Positions 27,361 to 37,183 of a stretch of 64,000 nucleotides of DNA are shown in pieces. Source of the stretch: Craterilacuibacter sinensis (GTDB lineage Bacteria; Pseudomonadota; Gammaproteobacteria; Burkholderiales; Chromobacteriaceae); NCBI RefSeq assembly GCF_009831765.1, contig NZ_WSSB01000005.1:62001-126000 (forward strand), read 5' to 3'. The translations under genes were made by a program, and so were the position numbers. The stretch's first letter is position 1, and each line of letters begins with the position of its first letter. The notes beneath the pieces are model-generated. The model did no database searches, had not been told where the DNA came from, and saw only the letters and a program-made list of their open reading frames with translations.

Positions 27361-29436
27361 TCAGCGCGCGGCGGGGGAGGGCGACAGCGCCAGCTGCGGG
27401 CGGCTGATGGCGGGTTCTGTTTTGCCGTCCCTCCGTGCTGATGAGGTGGGGGTGCCGAAATGCGCCGCCTTGCCCAGAAAAGCGAAGCAGCTCTCCAGCC
27501 TTGTCTTTTCATTGGCCGACAGTTGTGCCGTGTAATTGAGTGCCAGCATGGTTTGGCCTGCTACATCTTTTTGCCAGACAATCTTGCCTTTAAGGCGTAA
27601 AGGCTGCTGATTACGGTAGTCCTCCAGATTGGCAAACGGGGTCATGATTTCCAGTTGCACATCGCCATCGGGCTGTGTCAGAGGTTCGGGCAGACGCAGC
27701 TTCATGCCACAGAGCGACAGATCGGTGCTGATGCATTCGAGTTGCTGCTGGTGATGGCTGAGTTTGACCAGCAGGTTGTTATCGGCCCGGGGCTTGGTGC
27801 GCTGCTCGTTGACCGGCAGCAGTGCTTCCGGTTCGCGTTCAAACTCGAAGCTGGCCAGCAGGTCGCGCAATTTTTGGGTGACTTCGTACAAATCGTGGCT
27901 GATCAGGCCGGTGGTGTGTACGCGCGCCGTACTTTGTTCCAGCGTGTCGTACAGGCCGGACAGGCGCATCTGCTGACGCAAGACGCATTCGTTTTGCTGA
28001 TCGACCACATGGTGGATCTGGCGGGCGACCTGGCGTGTGTCTTCGGCACTTTGGGCGATGGCATCTATCGTTGCCAGCGTGTTGGCGGATTGCGCCAGCC
28101 CGCTTTGGGTGCTGCTGGCGATGGCGTTGATGGCATGGCCGCTCTCGGCCAGCAAAGTGGAAAAACGCTGGATGATGGCCATGATGTCATTGGTGGCGCT
28201 GGCAGTACGCTGGGCCAGATTGCGCACTTCATCGGCGACAACGGCAAAGCCGCGCCCGGATTCTCCTGCGCGTGCCGCTTCGATGGCCGCATTGAGCGAC
28301 AGGATATTGGTTTGTTCGGTGATATGGCGGATCACATCCACGATATTGCCTATTTCTTCGCCTGCCTGCATGAGTGCCCTGACTTTGTCCTCTGCCTCTT
28401 GCGTGCGTTCGCCTATCGTGCCCATTTCGGCCTGGCTGTTCTGCACCGCTTTCAGCCCGTCCAGCGCGCGTAGCCGGGTTTCTTCGACCTGTGCGATAGC
28501 CTGATCAGACAATAGCTTCACCTCGCTGACAGCCGTTTGCACCGCATTGGATGCCTCGCTCACCTCCTGTGCCTGTTCCGACTGGGTGCGGTTGACGCTG
28601 ACGATGTCGCCACTGATTTCGGAAATCTGGTAAGAAGAGACGGCAATTTGCTGGCTGGCCTGATGGATATTGCGCAAATGCTGGGCCAGTTGCCTGACCA
28701 TCTGGTCCAGACTGCCCAGTACGCTGTCGCCGCGCGGGTTTTCATGCGTTTGCAGACGCCCGTTTGCTACGGCGCGCACCAGTTGCTGGGCCAGTGCCGG
28801 TTCGCCGCCCATGATGGAAAAAAGACGTTTTCCCAGGCGGATATTGCCGCCCAGCAGTAACAGCAGTGCCAGGAGCGAGACTGCGCAACTGGTGTAGATC
28901 AGATCGCGCATGCTGGCATCGGCTTGTGCGGCATCCGCGGCGACTTTGGCGTCCAGCCTGCTGGCCAGTTGATCGAGCGTGCCGGCCAGGCGGGCAGCGG
29001 CGGCATCAAATCCGGTTTCCGGCTGTTTCATAATGGCATTGCCGGCTTCCCGCCCGCTGCCGATATAGGCATGCGTCATACGCTCGCCGGTGTTGTACAG
29101 CGGATCTATCAGTGCGGAAGCAGCATGGATTTCGCTGGCAAGTTCCGTTTGCTGCTGGCCCAGTTGTTGCAGTAGCGCTTTGGCACTGTCGCGATGCTGG
29201 CGCGCATCGTTAAACTCGGCCACGCCGACGGCGGAGGCATCGGTCAAAAATTGCTGAATCTGGACGACGTGAAAGCGCACATCCTTGAATGCCGCGATGG
29301 CGGCGCTGGTTTGGCGGTTAGCGGCTTCGGCCTCATTCAGGTGGACGCTTTGTTGCACTACCAGCAAAGCCCCCGCCAGAATGACGGCGGCAATCAACAG
29401 GGTTTGTCGCAAGAGCAAAGTACGCAGTGAAAACAT
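27361..29436 (-). CDS. methyl-accepting chemotaxis protein with C-terminal PilZ domain
   Basis: A 691-residue receptor. Membrane helices lie at about 10-30 and 180-200 and bracket a periplasmic helical sensor of about 150 residues. The cytoplasmic signalling hairpin includes the highly conserved tip [19 protein letters not shown] and [17 protein letters not shown]. After it, about residues 540-650 form a PilZ-like c-di-GMP domain with the RTKPR arginine motif and the DLSLCG (D/N-x-S-x-x-G) motif. It thus probably couples taxis to c-di-GMP. The neighbouring operon makes a diguanylate cyclase. Confidence 0.87.
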   Translation of the reverse strand: MFSLRTLLLRQTLLIAAVILAGALLVVQQSVHLNEAEAANRQTSAAIAAFKDVRFHVVQIQQFLTDASAVGVAEFNDARQHRDSAKALLQQLGQQQTELASEIHAASALIDPLYNTGERMTHAYIGSGREAGNAIMKQPETGFDAAAARLAGTLDQLASRLDAKVAADAAQADASMRDLIYTSCAVSLLALLLLLGGNIRLGKRLFSIMGGEPALAQQLVRAVANGRLQTHENPRGDSVLGSLDQMVRQLAQHLRNIHQASQQIAVSSYQISEISGDIVSVNRTQSEQAQEVSEASNAVQTAVSEVKLLSDQAIAQVEETRLRALDGLKAVQNSQAEMGTIGERTQEAEDKVRALMQAGEEIGNIVDVIRHITEQTNILSLNAAIEAARAGESGRGFAVVADEVRNLAQRTASATNDIMAIIQRFSTLLAESGHAINAIASSTQSGLAQSANTLATIDAIAQSAEDTRQVARQIHHVVDQQNECVLRQQMRLSGLYDTLEQSTARVHTTGLISHDLYEVTQKLRDLLASFEFEREPEALLPVNEQRTKPRADNNLLVKLSHHQQQLECISTDLSLCGMKLRLPEPLTQPDGDVQLEIMTPFANLEDYRNQQPLRLKGKIVWQKDVAGQTMLALNYTAQLSANEKTRLESCFAFLGKAAHFGTPTSSARRDGKTEPAISRPQLALSPSPAAR

Positions 29437-29467
29437 GGACAGACTTTCGGGATTTGAATGGGCTGTT

Positions 29468-30352
29468 TTAGCCGCGAATTTTCTGGATCAGACTGAAGCT
29501 CGCCAGTGCCACTGCACCGGCGATGATGCCGACCAGTGCATTCAGCAGGGTAGGCAGCATGAAAAACAGTTGGCCCTGTTGTTCGATTGCATGGTGCAAG
29601 GGGGCGATGCCGTGTACCAGAATGCCGCCACCGACCAGAAACATGGCGACGGTGCCGACCACGGTCAGCGTTTTCATCAGCCAGGGAGCGGTCGCCAAAA
29701 TGGCGCGCCCCAGAGTGCGCAGGGTGGGGCTTGGACGTTGCAGCAGCCAGAGCCCGCCATCATCCAGTTTGACAATGCCGGCTACCAGCCCGTACACCCC
29801 GACGGTCATCAGCACTGAAATGGCGGCAAGGACGGCCAGTTGCTGGCTGAAGCTCGCGCCGGCCACGGTGCCCAGCGAGATCACGACAATTTCGGCCGAC
29901 AGGATAAAGTCGGTACGGATTGCACCCTTGACCTTGTCTTGTTCCAGTGCCAGCAAGTCGGTGTCGGGCTGCGCCAGTGCAGCGGCCAGTTCGGCGGCGT
30001 GACTTTGTTCTTCGGCCGGGTGCAGCATCTTGTGCGCCAGCTTTTCCACGCCTTCAAAGCAGAGAAACAGCCCGCCCAGCATCAAGAGCGGCGTGATGGC
30101 CCATGGAGCGAGCGCGCTGATGGCCAGCGCCAGCGGCACCAGAATCAGCTTGTTGATGAAAGAGCCTTTAGCGACTGCCCATACCACCGGCAGCTCGCGG
30201 CTGGAATCCACGCCGGACACCTGTTGTGCATTCAGGGCCAGATCGTCGCCCAGTACCCCGGCGGTTTTTTTGGCGGCGACCTTGGTCATCAGCGCGACAT
30301 CGTCGAGGATGCTGGCGATGTCATCGAGCAGGATAAGCAGACTGCTGGCCAT
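29468..30352 (-). CDS. DUF808 family membrane protein (YedI-like)
   Basis: A 294-residue inner-membrane protein of unknown function. The family's N-terminal signature is clear ([16 protein letters not shown] followed by [19 protein letters not shown]), as is [12 protein letters not shown] near residue 105, with about five later membrane helices. The length matches E. coli YedI. Its start lies 31 bp beyond the chemoreceptor start region, with no sign of a shared function. Confidence 0.88.
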   Translation of the reverse strand: MASSLLILLDDIASILDDVALMTKVAAKKTAGVLGDDLALNAQQVSGVDSSRELPVVWAVAKGSFINKLILVPLALAISALAPWAITPLLMLGGLFLCFEGVEKLAHKMLHPAEEQSHAAELAAALAQPDTDLLALEQDKVKGAIRTDFILSAEIVVISLGTVAGASFSQQLAVLAAISVLMTVGVYGLVAGIVKLDDGGLWLLQRPSPTLRTLGRAILATAPWLMKTLTVVGTVAMFLVGGGILVHGIAPLHHAIEQQGQLFFMLPTLLNALVGIIAGAVALASFSLIQKIRG

Positions 30353-30437
30353 GGCATACTCCGCGCGGGGAAATAAATTGCCATTTTAGCCGGCCATGCC
30401 GGATTTTGCTATGGATTCGTCATTTTGCAGTGCGTTA

Positions 30438-30468
30438 AGAAAAATACCCGCACCGAAAGGGTGCGGGT
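30438..30468 (-). terminator. terminator of acs
   Basis: Read on the minus strand, ACCCGCACC-CTTTC-GGTGCGGGT is followed by ATTTTTC. It lies 27 bp after the acs stop and before the DUF808 gene region. Confidence 0.88.
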
Positions 30469-30494
30469 AGAGTCAGACCTCTGACGGAAGGGGC

Positions 30495-32459
30495 TTACAG
30501 ACCTTGCTGCAATTGCTCAAGGATCTGCGGGTTTTCCAGCGTAGAGACGTCCTGGGTGATTTCCTCGCCCTTGGCAATGGAGCGCAACAGGCGGCGCATA
30601 ATCTTGCCGGAGCGGGTCTTCGGCAGGTTTTCTCCGAAACGGATATCGTCCGGCTGCGCGATCTTGCCGATTTCATGCGCCACCCAGCTCTTGAGTTCGG
30701 CCGCCAGTTTCTTGGCTTCTTCGCCTTCCGGACGGGCGCCCTTGAGCACTACGAAAGCGACCACGGCTTCGCCCTTGACGTCGTGCGGCTTGCCGACCAC
30801 GGCAGCTTCCGCTACCAGCGGGTTGGCAACCAGTGCCGACTCGATTTCCATCGTGCCCAGGCGGTGACCGGAGACGTTCAGTACGTCGTCGATGCGGCCC
30901 ATGATCCAGAAGTAGCCGTTCTCGTCACGGTTGGCCGAGTCGCCGGCGAGGTAGTACTGGCCGTTGAATTCTTCCGGGAAGTAGGTCTTCTTGAAGCGGT
31001 CCGGGTCATTCCAGATGGTGCGCACCAAGCTAGGGAAGGGCTTCTTGATCACCAGGAAGCCGCCACGGCCCGGCTCGACCTGCGCGCCGGACTCGTCGAC
31101 GATGTCGGCGATAATGCCTGGCAGCGGCAGGGTGCACGAGCCTGGCTTGGTCGGTACCGCGCCTGGCAGCGGCGCAATCATGGCCGAGCCGGTTTCGGTC
31201 TGCCACCAGGTGTCAACGATAGGGCAGCGGCCGCCGCCTACCACTTCGTAGTACCACATCCAGGCTTCAGGGTTGATCGGCTCGCCCACGGTGCCCAGAA
31301 GGCGCAGGCTGGACAGGTCGTACTGCTTGGGCAGGTCGCCACCCAGCTTGATCAGCGAGCGGATTGCGGTCGGCGCGGTATAGAAAGTGGTGACCTTGTG
31401 CTTTTCGATCATGCGCCAGAAGCGGCCTGCATCCGGGTAGGTCGGGATGCCTTCGAAAATGATCTGGGTTGCGCCATTGGCCAGCGGGCCGTAGCAGACA
31501 TAAGAGTGGCCGGTGATCCAGCCCACATCGGCCGTGCACCAGAACACATCGTTCGGCTTGTAATCGAACACCCAGCGGAAGCTGTTGGCTGCGCCCAGCA
31601 GGTAGCCGGCGCTGCTGTGCTGGATGCCTTTAGGTTTGCCGGTGGAGCCGGAGGTGTAGAGGATGAACAGCGGATCTTCGGCATTCATCCACTCGGGTTC
31701 GCAATGCTCGCTCTGGCCTTCGGTCAGCTTGTGCCACCAGATATCGCGGCCTTCAACCCAGTTGGCGCCGCTATTGGTGCGCTGGTAAACAATGACATTG
31801 CGTACGGTCTCGCAGCCTTCCATGGTCAGTGCTTCGTCGACGGTAGCTTTGAGCGGAACGGTCTTGCCGCCGCGCAGGCCTTCGTTGGCGGTAATCACGG
31901 CGACGGCGCCTGCATCCTGGATACGGTCGCGCACTGCGCCGGCGGAGAAGCCGCCGAATACCACCGAGTGAATGGCACCGATACGGGCACAGGCCTGCAT
32001 CGCGACGATGGCTTCAACCACCATCGGCATATAGATGACGACGCGGTCGCCCTTTTTGATGCCTTGAGCCTTGAGGCCGTTGGCGAACTGGCAGACGCGC
32101 TGATACAGCTCGGCGTAAGTCAGACGGGTGACTTCACCGTCGTCTGCTTCGAAAATAATGGCGATCTTGTTGGCGTTCAGCGGCAGGTGACGGTCGATGC
32201 AGTTGTGCGAGACGTTCATTATGCCGTCGTCGAACCACTTGAAGAACGGGGCGTTGCTGTCGTCCAGCACGCGCGAAAACGGTTTTTTCCAGCTGATGAC
32301 TTCACGGGCCAGGTCGCCCCAGAACGACAGATAATGATCGTCGGCTTCTTCGCACAGGACATTGTAAGCTTCCATCCCCGAGATGGCGGCCTTGCGGCGG
32401 AAGTCGTCCGATGGATCAAAGCTGCGGGTTTCTTTGAGGATAGATTCGAGGGCGGACAT
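30495..32459 (-). CDS. acs: acetate--CoA ligase (acetyl-CoA synthetase)
   Basis: A 654-residue AMP-forming enzyme that activates acetate to acetyl-CoA. The ATP/AMP motif [11 protein letters not shown], the WWQTETG loop, and the C-terminal [11 protein letters not shown] containing the regulatory, acetylatable lysine are all present. The ATG at 32459 has AAGGA 9 nt upstream, whereas an in-frame TTG at 32477 precedes that ribosome site. It is last in the yjcH-actP-acs acetate operon. A 653-residue open frame on the opposite strand is a GC-bias shadow. Confidence 0.97.
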   Translation of the reverse strand: MSALESILKETRSFDPSDDFRRKAAISGMEAYNVLCEEADDHYLSFWGDLAREVISWKKPFSRVLDDSNAPFFKWFDDGIMNVSHNCIDRHLPLNANKIAIIFEADDGEVTRLTYAELYQRVCQFANGLKAQGIKKGDRVVIYMPMVVEAIVAMQACARIGAIHSVVFGGFSAGAVRDRIQDAGAVAVITANEGLRGGKTVPLKATVDEALTMEGCETVRNVIVYQRTNSGANWVEGRDIWWHKLTEGQSEHCEPEWMNAEDPLFILYTSGSTGKPKGIQHSSAGYLLGAANSFRWVFDYKPNDVFWCTADVGWITGHSYVCYGPLANGATQIIFEGIPTYPDAGRFWRMIEKHKVTTFYTAPTAIRSLIKLGGDLPKQYDLSSLRLLGTVGEPINPEAWMWYYEVVGGGRCPIVDTWWQTETGSAMIAPLPGAVPTKPGSCTLPLPGIIADIVDESGAQVEPGRGGFLVIKKPFPSLVRTIWNDPDRFKKTYFPEEFNGQYYLAGDSANRDENGYFWIMGRIDDVLNVSGHRLGTMEIESALVANPLVAEAAVVGKPHDVKGEAVVAFVVLKGARPEGEEAKKLAAELKSWVAHEIGKIAQPDDIRFGENLPKTRSGKIMRRLLRSIAKGEEITQDVSTLENPQILEQLQQGL

Positions 32460-32493
32460 GGATGAATTCCTTTTCAACTTGGGTGTATTTCAA

Positions 32494-32518
32494 GCCGCAC
32501 CCTCGGGAAGGGTGCGGC
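32494..32518 (-). terminator. hairpin between actP and acs
   Basis: GCCGCACCCT (32494-32503) pairs perfectly with AGGGTGCGGC (32509-32518). The T run is poor on the minus strand, so partial read-through into acs is likely; it may set the actP:acs ratio or protect mRNA ends. Confidence 0.55.
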
Positions 32519-32538
32519 CCGGTCAAACGCGTTAAGGC

Positions 32539-34224
32539 TTAGTGCTTGGAAGCGCCGCTGGCACCGATACCGGTCATGGCACGGACAAACTGTGCGCCGA
32601 AGCGGGCTTTTTCTTCTGCGGCCTGCTTGGAGCTGTCGGTGACAGAGAACAACCAGGTAAAGAAGAAGGCCAGGGTCATCGAGAAGATGGCCGGGTTCTT
32701 GTACGGGAAGACGGCGGCTTCATGCTTCATTACATCTACCCATACTGCCGGGCCGAGGATAATCAGCACGACTGCGCTCACCAGACCGATGGCGCCGCCG
32801 ATCACGGCACCACGGGTGGTCAGACCTTTCCAGAACATGGACAGGAACAGCACCGGGAAGTTGGCCGAGGCGGCAATAGAGAACGCCAGGCCGACCATGA
32901 AGGCGATGTTCTGCTTCTCGAACAGGATGCCCAAGAGCATGGCGATCACAGCCAGTGCAATGGTGGTCATCTTGGAGACGCGCATTTCGTCTTTTTCGTT
33001 GGCTTTGCCTTTCTTGATCACCGAGGCGTAGATGTCATGCGACACCGCGGATGCGCCGGACAAGGTCAGGCCTGCAACGACTGCCAGAATGGTGGCGAAG
33101 GCGACGGCCGAGATAAAGCCCAGGAACAGGTTGCCACCGACCACTTCGGACAGGTGGATGGCTGCCATATTGTTGCCGCCGATCAGCTGGGTCACTTCCT
33201 TGCCGTTCTTCATCACGGTTTCCATCATGCCTGGCTGGTTCAGTACCAGGAAGATCGCGCCAAAGCCGATGATGAAAGTCAGGATGTAGAAGTAGCCGAT
33301 AAAGCCGGTGGCGTAGAACACCGATTTGCGGGCTTCTTTGGCATCAGACACGGTGAAGAAGCGCATCAGGATGTGTGGCAGGCCGGCGGTACCGAACATC
33401 AGCGCCAGACCCAGCGAGATCGCGTCGATCGGGTTGGAAACCAGACCGCCCGGCTCCATGATCTTGATGCCTTTGTCGTGTGCATCGACGGCCAGCTGGA
33501 ACATCTTGCTGAGGCTGAAGTCAGCCTTGCCCAGCACCATGAAGGCCATGAACGAAGCGCCGGAGAGCAGCATGATCGCCTTGATGATCTGCACCCAGGT
33601 GGTGGCCAGCATGCCGCCGAACAGCACATACAGCATCATCAGGATGCCAACCAGAATCACCGCCGAGCCGTAGCTCATGCCGAACAAGAGCTGGATCAGC
33701 TTGCCGGCACCGACCATTTGCGCGATCAGGTAGATGGCGACCACCACCAGCGTGCCGGTGGCGGCAAACAGGCGTACCGGGGTCTGGCTCAGGCGATAGG
33801 AGGCGACGTCGGCAAAAGTGAATTTGCCCAGGTTACGCAGACGCTCGGCGACCAGGAACAGGATGATGGGCCAGCCCACCAGAAAGCCCATGGAGTAGAT
33901 CAGGCCGTCGTAGCCCTTCTCGTACACCATGGCGGAAATACCCAGAAAGGAGGCTGCCGACATATAGTCGCCGGCAATGGCCAGGCCGTTCTGGAAACCG
34001 GTGATGCCGCCACCAGCGGTGTAAAAGTCGGAAGCGGACTTGGTCTGGCGTGCTGCCCAGTAAGTAATGAACAGGGTGCCGGCCACGAAGATGAAGAACA
34101 TCACGATGGCCGAGATGTTGAGCGGTTGCTTCTCGACTTCGCCGGTCATGGCTTCACCGGCCAATGCCAGCGCAGGCAAGGCGGCCAGCAGGCCGGCAGT
34201 GAGGGAGGTCAGGCGAGCTTTCAT
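32539..34224 (-). CDS. actP: cation/acetate symporter ActP
   Basis: A 561-residue sodium:solute symporter family protein with a cleavable or first-helix signal (residues 1-22) and about 13 further membrane helices. Family blocks include [20 protein letters not shown] (Na-binding helix region) and [17 protein letters not shown]. It imports acetate and similar short-chain acids. Its ATG overlaps the stop codon of yjcH by one base, so translation is coupled. The downstream acs gene uses the imported substrate. Confidence 0.95.
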   Translation of the reverse strand: MKARLTSLTAGLLAALPALALAGEAMTGEVEKQPLNISAIVMFFIFVAGTLFITYWAARQTKSASDFYTAGGGITGFQNGLAIAGDYMSAASFLGISAMVYEKGYDGLIYSMGFLVGWPIILFLVAERLRNLGKFTFADVASYRLSQTPVRLFAATGTLVVVAIYLIAQMVGAGKLIQLLFGMSYGSAVILVGILMMLYVLFGGMLATTWVQIIKAIMLLSGASFMAFMVLGKADFSLSKMFQLAVDAHDKGIKIMEPGGLVSNPIDAISLGLALMFGTAGLPHILMRFFTVSDAKEARKSVFYATGFIGYFYILTFIIGFGAIFLVLNQPGMMETVMKNGKEVTQLIGGNNMAAIHLSEVVGGNLFLGFISAVAFATILAVVAGLTLSGASAVSHDIYASVIKKGKANEKDEMRVSKMTTIALAVIAMLLGILFEKQNIAFMVGLAFSIAASANFPVLFLSMFWKGLTTRGAVIGGAIGLVSAVVLIILGPAVWVDVMKHEAAVFPYKNPAIFSMTLAFFFTWLFSVTDSSKQAAEEKARFGAQFVRAMTGIGASGASKH

Positions 34225-34535
34225 TATTTGCGGGCCTCTTCGACGATTTGCTGGTTGAGGGTGTCGAATTCGCTGTTGGCCTTGCGCACATAGATGCCGG
34301 TGAGCAAAAAGGCCGAAACGATGATGAATACGCCGATCGGAATACCGATGGTGATGACCGAACCCGCTGCTATCGGCGTGCCGAGTAGTGTCGGGTCAAA
34401 GGCCAGGGTCAGGATAAAGCCGTAATAGATCACCAACATGATGATCGACATCTTCCACCCGTAGCTGGTTTTCTTGTGAACCAGTTCGATGAACTTCGGG
34501 TTGGACTGTACTTTCTTGAGCACGTCCTCGTTCAT
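34224..34535 (-). CDS. yjcH: DUF485 membrane protein YjcH
   Basis: A 103-residue protein with two membrane helices (about 27-47 and 60-85), matching DUF485. The family is almost always encoded directly before actP and is thought to assist the symporter. The N-terminal [21 protein letters not shown] is typical. A GGAGGAC-like ribosome site precedes the ATG. First gene of the acetate operon. Confidence 0.92.
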   Translation of the reverse strand: MNEDVLKKVQSNPKFIELVHKKTSYGWKMSIIMLVIYYGFILTLAFDPTLLGTPIAAGSVITIGIPIGVFIIVSAFLLTGIYVRKANSEFDTLNQQIVEEARK

Positions 34536-34763
34536 TGTGTCCTCCTTGCCTTTTGTAGGGGCGGAACCGCTTTGGCGCCGCGTGCAAGGAATCTAAGTGA
34601 ACAGGCGAATGCACGGCTAATCGCTTTTTTTGATTGAGTGAATTAGTGTGGCGAATGATGCACTGCAATAGTTGTTTTTATTCAATGACTTGCAGTTGAT
34701 TTAAAACTCTAACTCGGGCGAAAAATATTTGATTCGAGTATGGTGTTTTTGGGTTTTTCTTGT
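34536..34763. promoter_or_regulatory. upstream region of the acetate operon
   Basis: These 228 bp separate yjcH from the end of mobile element A. The region is AT-rich toward 34620-34760 and must hold the operon promoter, but I could not single out convincing promoter or activator sites. Element A is inserted about 230 bp upstream of yjcH and could alter distal regulation. Confidence 0.4.
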
Positions 34764-34768
34764 TCTGC
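34764..34768 (+). repeat. 5-bp target-site duplication (TCTGC), left copy
   Basis: TCTGC directly precedes the terminal TG of element A. The same five bases directly follow its terminal CA at 39702-39706. Five-bp duplications are characteristic of Mu-type transposition. Confidence 0.7.
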
Positions 34769-34861
34769 TGTAACGTGACGCGCGTTTTGGTATGGCTTCG
34801 CCAACGATTTGGCACAAGAACGAAAAATGAGCAGTTCTAAAATTCGCGCAGTAATTGGCAG
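34769..34861 (+). repeat. right-end sequence of element A (copy 1 of 93-bp repeat)
   Basis: It starts TGTAACGTGACGCGCG and matches 39708-39800 at all but about eight or nine positions. Within it, sub-sites with a TTGG(T/C)A core occur about 22 bp apart (CGTTTTGGTA near 34783, CGATTTGGCA near 34805) and once more as TAATTGGCAG at the inner edge. Tandem 22-bp sites are how Mu right ends bind transposase, so these are probable transposase-binding sites. Confidence 0.75.
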
Positions 34862-35002
34862 GCAGAAAACTCGGGGCTTAATGAGGAGGGATTTCCTTCA
34901 GACGTGATAGCGCTCCAGTGTGCCAACGCCGCGCGCTACAAGGTGTGGGCCGCCTTGTAGATTCCATCCAGGCCTCGTTCGCATTGCAAAAACATTCGTC
35001 CA

Positions 35003-35024
35003 GCCGCCAGAAATGGCGGCTTTA
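35003..35024 (+). terminator. hairpin upstream of the element A operon
   Basis: GCCGCCA and TGGCGGC form a stem with a GAAA loop, followed by TTTATT. Another stem (CTACAAGG / CCTTGTAG) lies at about 34936-34960. The 280 bp from the phage end to the first gene hold these two hairpins and no recognisable gene. Confidence 0.55.
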
Positions 35025-35142
35025 TTGCGTTCAGTAGCTCTACATGCTGACACCTATCGAATGCTTTTCTTGTTGTGCGGTGCGGTTCAATGCGGTTTCA
35101 GGTGAGGCACACCGCCCAGCCACATGAACGGAGCAAATCCAC

Positions 35143-35769
35143 ATGAACACCACCCCACAAATCGACGCCATAGCGGCATTCGACCAAGTAAAGCAGGCCG
35201 TGGCAGCCTTACGCCACGAGTATCGCCAGGCCGGCGAGGCTGTCGCCAAGCTGGAAGCCGATATGGCGACCTTGCCGCAAATGCGCGCGCCGTTCGATGA
35301 CATGAAGCGCGGCATTGTGGAACTGATTGACACCGCCGGGCAGCGATATACCGACGATCACATCAAGCCTGCACTGATGCGCTTCGCTACGAACGGCATG
35401 GGCAGCATATCGAGAAGTAACGAGGAGAGCGGTAAGCCGCTGACTTTGGCCGCACTGGACGGCGCGGTAAGCGGATCACGCTTCCCGGAAGCCAGAGCCC
35501 AGCTTGTCCACCCGGACAAAAGCCAGTTTGATGATCTTGTTTTTTACGCGCTATGTGCCGATGCGGTAAAGGCCGCGCTGGTGCGCGTGCTAGACAACAT
35601 CACCCCGGAGGAATTCGGATACAACACTGTCCACCCAGACAAGATCGGCCCGACCCGCGCCGAGATGTTCCGCCAATTGGACCAGTGGCAGCAGCAGCTT
35701 GACGCGCACAAGGCCCGCCGCGCCGACATTCGCAGCCAGCTTGCCCAATTGGGCGTTAACGTCGCGTAA
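35143..35769 (+). CDS. hypothetical phage-type protein, first gene of element A operon
   Basis: A 208-residue soluble protein that I do not recognise. The first 60 residues are predicted helical (FDQVKQAVAALRHEYRQAGEAV, probable coiled coil). The middle has DDHIKPALMRFATNGMGS and the last 40 residues return to helix (RQLDQWQQQLDAHKARRADI). There is no signal peptide or membrane segment. A GGAGC ribosome site precedes the ATG, and the next gene begins 9 bp downstream. Helical ends with a charged middle would suit a scaffold or assembly factor, and its partner gene is a phage protease relative, but that is speculation. Confidence 0.65.
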   Translation: MNTTPQIDAIAAFDQVKQAVAALRHEYRQAGEAVAKLEADMATLPQMRAPFDDMKRGIVELIDTAGQRYTDDHIKPALMRFATNGMGSISRSNEESGKPLTLAALDGAVSGSRFPEARAQLVHPDKSQFDDLVFYALCADAVKAALVRVLDNITPEEFGYNTVHPDKIGPTRAEMFRQLDQWQQQLDAHKARRADIRSQLAQLGVNVA

Positions 35770-35778
35770 GGATCAGCC

Positions 35779-36462
35779 ATGAACACCGCCGCTTGCTCTA
35801 CGCAACCGCTCACCGCCCCTGCCCGCGTGTTCCGCCTGATTCCTGCCGGCCAGTTCCGCGCCGTGGATGGAAGGCCGCAAGGATTGCCTTGCTGGACGAT
35901 GGACAGCGAGGCTGCACGCCAGATCATCGCTACCGTGTCCGCTTTGGCGGGGGATGTCGTTATCGACTACGAACACCAGACCCTCAAGGCCAGCACAAAC
36001 GGCACGCTGGCCCCAGCAGCAGGATGGTTTAAGGAACTTGAATGGCGTGAAGGGGATGGCCTGTACGTCATGGATGCACGCTGGACGGAAAATGCTGCCG
36101 CCATGCTGACCGCACGCGAATACCGCTACATATCGCCCGTGTTCAGCTACGGACAGGCCAGCGGGCGCGTGATAAGCATCCATTCCGCAGCCATTACCAA
36201 CACCCCAGCGCTGGACGGCCTAACCGACCTTGCCGCCGCAAACCGGAAAGGGTTCGCCACCATGCAACCAGAAGGCATCAGTGCCAATGACCACGCCAAG
36301 CTGCAGCACATTTTCGGGGCTGACTATGCACAGCGCGCCGCAGCGCATGAGGCCGCAGCGTGCGCCGCCGCCCTACCGCCAGACGGAATCAGCGACCACG
36401 ACCACGCCAAGTTGCAAGCAGTATTTGGCGAGGACTACGCAATTCGCATGCAAGGGAAATAA
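35779..36462 (+). CDS. shortened Mu I-like head protease/scaffold relative
   Basis: A 227-residue protein whose first 165 residues align by eye with the prophage B protease (53970-55043). Shared blocks include FR(L/I)xPxGxFRAxDGRP, VIDYEHQTL, WFxxLEWRE-GLY and EYRYxSPVF. It lacks the last 130 or so residues, including the scaffold part. Instead the C-terminal 65 residues hold two copies of a 22-residue unit (DGIS-x2-DHAKLQ-x2-FG-DYA). AAGGA lies before its ATG. It could be a decayed protease or a protein reshaped to interfere with, or remodel, a helper's capsid. Confidence 0.7.
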   Translation: MNTAACSTQPLTAPARVFRLIPAGQFRAVDGRPQGLPCWTMDSEAARQIIATVSALAGDVVIDYEHQTLKASTNGTLAPAAGWFKELEWREGDGLYVMDARWTENAAAMLTAREYRYISPVFSYGQASGRVISIHSAAITNTPALDGLTDLAAANRKGFATMQPEGISANDHAKLQHIFGADYAQRAAAHEAAACAAALPPDGISDHDHAKLQAVFGEDYAIRMQGK

Positions 36463-36464
36463 TT

Positions 36465-36683
36465 ATGCTTTCTCACGTTACACCCGCCACGATTCAGCAC
36501 ACCGGCTATATCCGGGGAAAGCAGATCCTCGCCAGTATTCTTCCGGTAGGTAGAACCACGCTATGGCGCATGGTCAAGCGTGGCCAGTTCCCGGCACCGG
36601 TACGGCTTGGTCCCAACATCTCCGCATGGCGTGCAGAAGACGTGCGCGACTGGCTGGAGCAGCGCAAGGGCGAGCAGCTGTGA
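36465..36683 (+). CDS. AlpA-family excisionase/transcriptional regulator
   Basis: A 72-residue MerR-like winged-helix protein of the AlpA family. The recognition region reads LPVGRTTLWRMVKRGQFPAPVRLG, followed by AWRAEDVRDWLEQRK, the typical C-terminal helix. AlpA proteins in P4-like elements act as activators or excisionases. The ATG follows the preceding stop by 2 bp, so it is co-transcribed. No integrase gene is nearby, so a regulatory role is more likely than excision. Confidence 0.88.
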   Translation: MLSHVTPATIQHTGYIRGKQILASILPVGRTTLWRMVKRGQFPAPVRLGPNISAWRAEDVRDWLEQRKGEQL

Positions 36684-36728
36684 ACGCGCATTCCCGTCCG
36701 GCGTGTGCCAAAACTGGCGCAAAACCGC

Positions 36729-36757
36729 TTGACGCGCCCCAATGGGGCTAGTATCGT
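36729..36757 (+). promoter_or_regulatory. putative sigma70 promoter of the leader RNA
   Basis: TTGACG at 36729-36734 and TATCGT at 36752-36757 are spaced by 17 bp. A short palindrome (GCCCC-AAT-GGGGC, 36736-36748) lies within the spacer and could be an operator. Transcription would begin near 36760-36764, just at the first leader hairpin. Confidence 0.5.
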
Positions 36758-37183
36758 TTGCCGGTCGCGGTCAATCCCGCGACCGGGTTTAGCAGCCCGA
36801 ATGCAAAGGCGGACAGCCGCCCACCAGCGGCATTTTTTATGTCCGTCACCAACACCATTGGTGCGCTCATTTCTATGGCGGGCCGTGGTGGGGAGGCCTT
36901 AGGGCCTGCCGGTCTCCTTTGCGCCGGTCTGCTAACCCTGCCACGTGCCTGCCACCCCCGTTTAGCAGCGGACGGCAGGTCTCTACTAGCAAAGAGAGCC
37001 ACCATGCCTAATTCCATCCGTCGCGCCGTTCGTGCGCTGTTCCCGCTCACCGCTCGCCCTGTTTCCACTCTGCCCAACTTGTCCGAAGCGCGCGCGCTCG
37101 CCGCTCTGCTGGTGGCACAAGGCCGCCGCGTCAGCATCGCCCCTGCCGCCCACGGCTTTACCGTGTCGGAGGTGGCAGCATGA
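36758..37183 (+). CDS. Ash/Icd-like ORF overlapping the leader RNA
   Basis: A 141-codon frame opening with TTG inside the leader hairpin. Residues 20-90 look like the Ash/host-inhibition group of P4-like elements: PPAAFFMSV, then AGRGGEALGPAG, then CHPRLAADGRSLLAKRA. The start is uncertain; an ATG at 36839 directly follows the T run, and only the internal ATG at 37004 has a good ribosome site. Such frames are expressed only if transcription reads past the leader terminator. It may be a real protein or a conserved RNA region that happens to stay open. Confidence 0.45.
   Translation: MPVAVNPATGFSSPNAKADSRPPAAFFMSVTNTIGALISMAGRGGEALGPAGLLCAGLLTLPRACHPRLAADGRSLLAKRATMPNSIRRAVRALFPLTARPVSTLPNLSEARALAALLVAQGRRVSIAPAAHGFTVSEVAA
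36760..36838 (+). ncRNA. candidate P4 CI-like leader RNA
   Basis: The predicted transcript of about 80 nt opens with a perfect 10-bp hairpin (36761-36770 with 36777-36786, loop TCAATC). It ends with GCCGC-CCACCA-GCGGC (36816-36831) followed by A and six T, a rho-independent terminator. A promoter lies just upstream. P4-type satellites use a small leader RNA of similar size, with terminators, for immunity in the same position relative to Ash/Icd-like genes. Equivalence to the CI RNA is inferred from layout, not sequence identity. Confidence 0.5.
37004..37183 (+). CDS. small basic hypothetical protein (59 residues)
   Basis: Same frame as the longer Ash-like ORF, starting at an internal ATG with AGAGAG 6 nt upstream. 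The peptide is basic and alanine-rich (MPNSIRRAVRALFPL start) with a helical centre (NLSEARALAALLVAQGRR). I recognise no family. Its stop overlaps the next start (ATGA), so the two are coupled, which supports translation from here. Confidence 0.45.
   Translation: MPNSIRRAVRALFPLTARPVSTLPNLSEARALAALLVAQGRRVSIAPAAHGFTVSEVAA

Noticed and set aside
30504-32465. 653-codon open frame on the plus strand opposite acs
   Set aside because: It mirrors acs almost exactly, and its translation is rich in Arg, Ala, Val and His runs without any domain. Long antisense frames are expected in GC-rich coding DNA.
32542-34293. 583-codon open frame on the plus strand opposite actP
   Set aside because: Composition (Gln, His, Asp, Gly) and exact antisense placement mark it as a shadow of the symporter gene.
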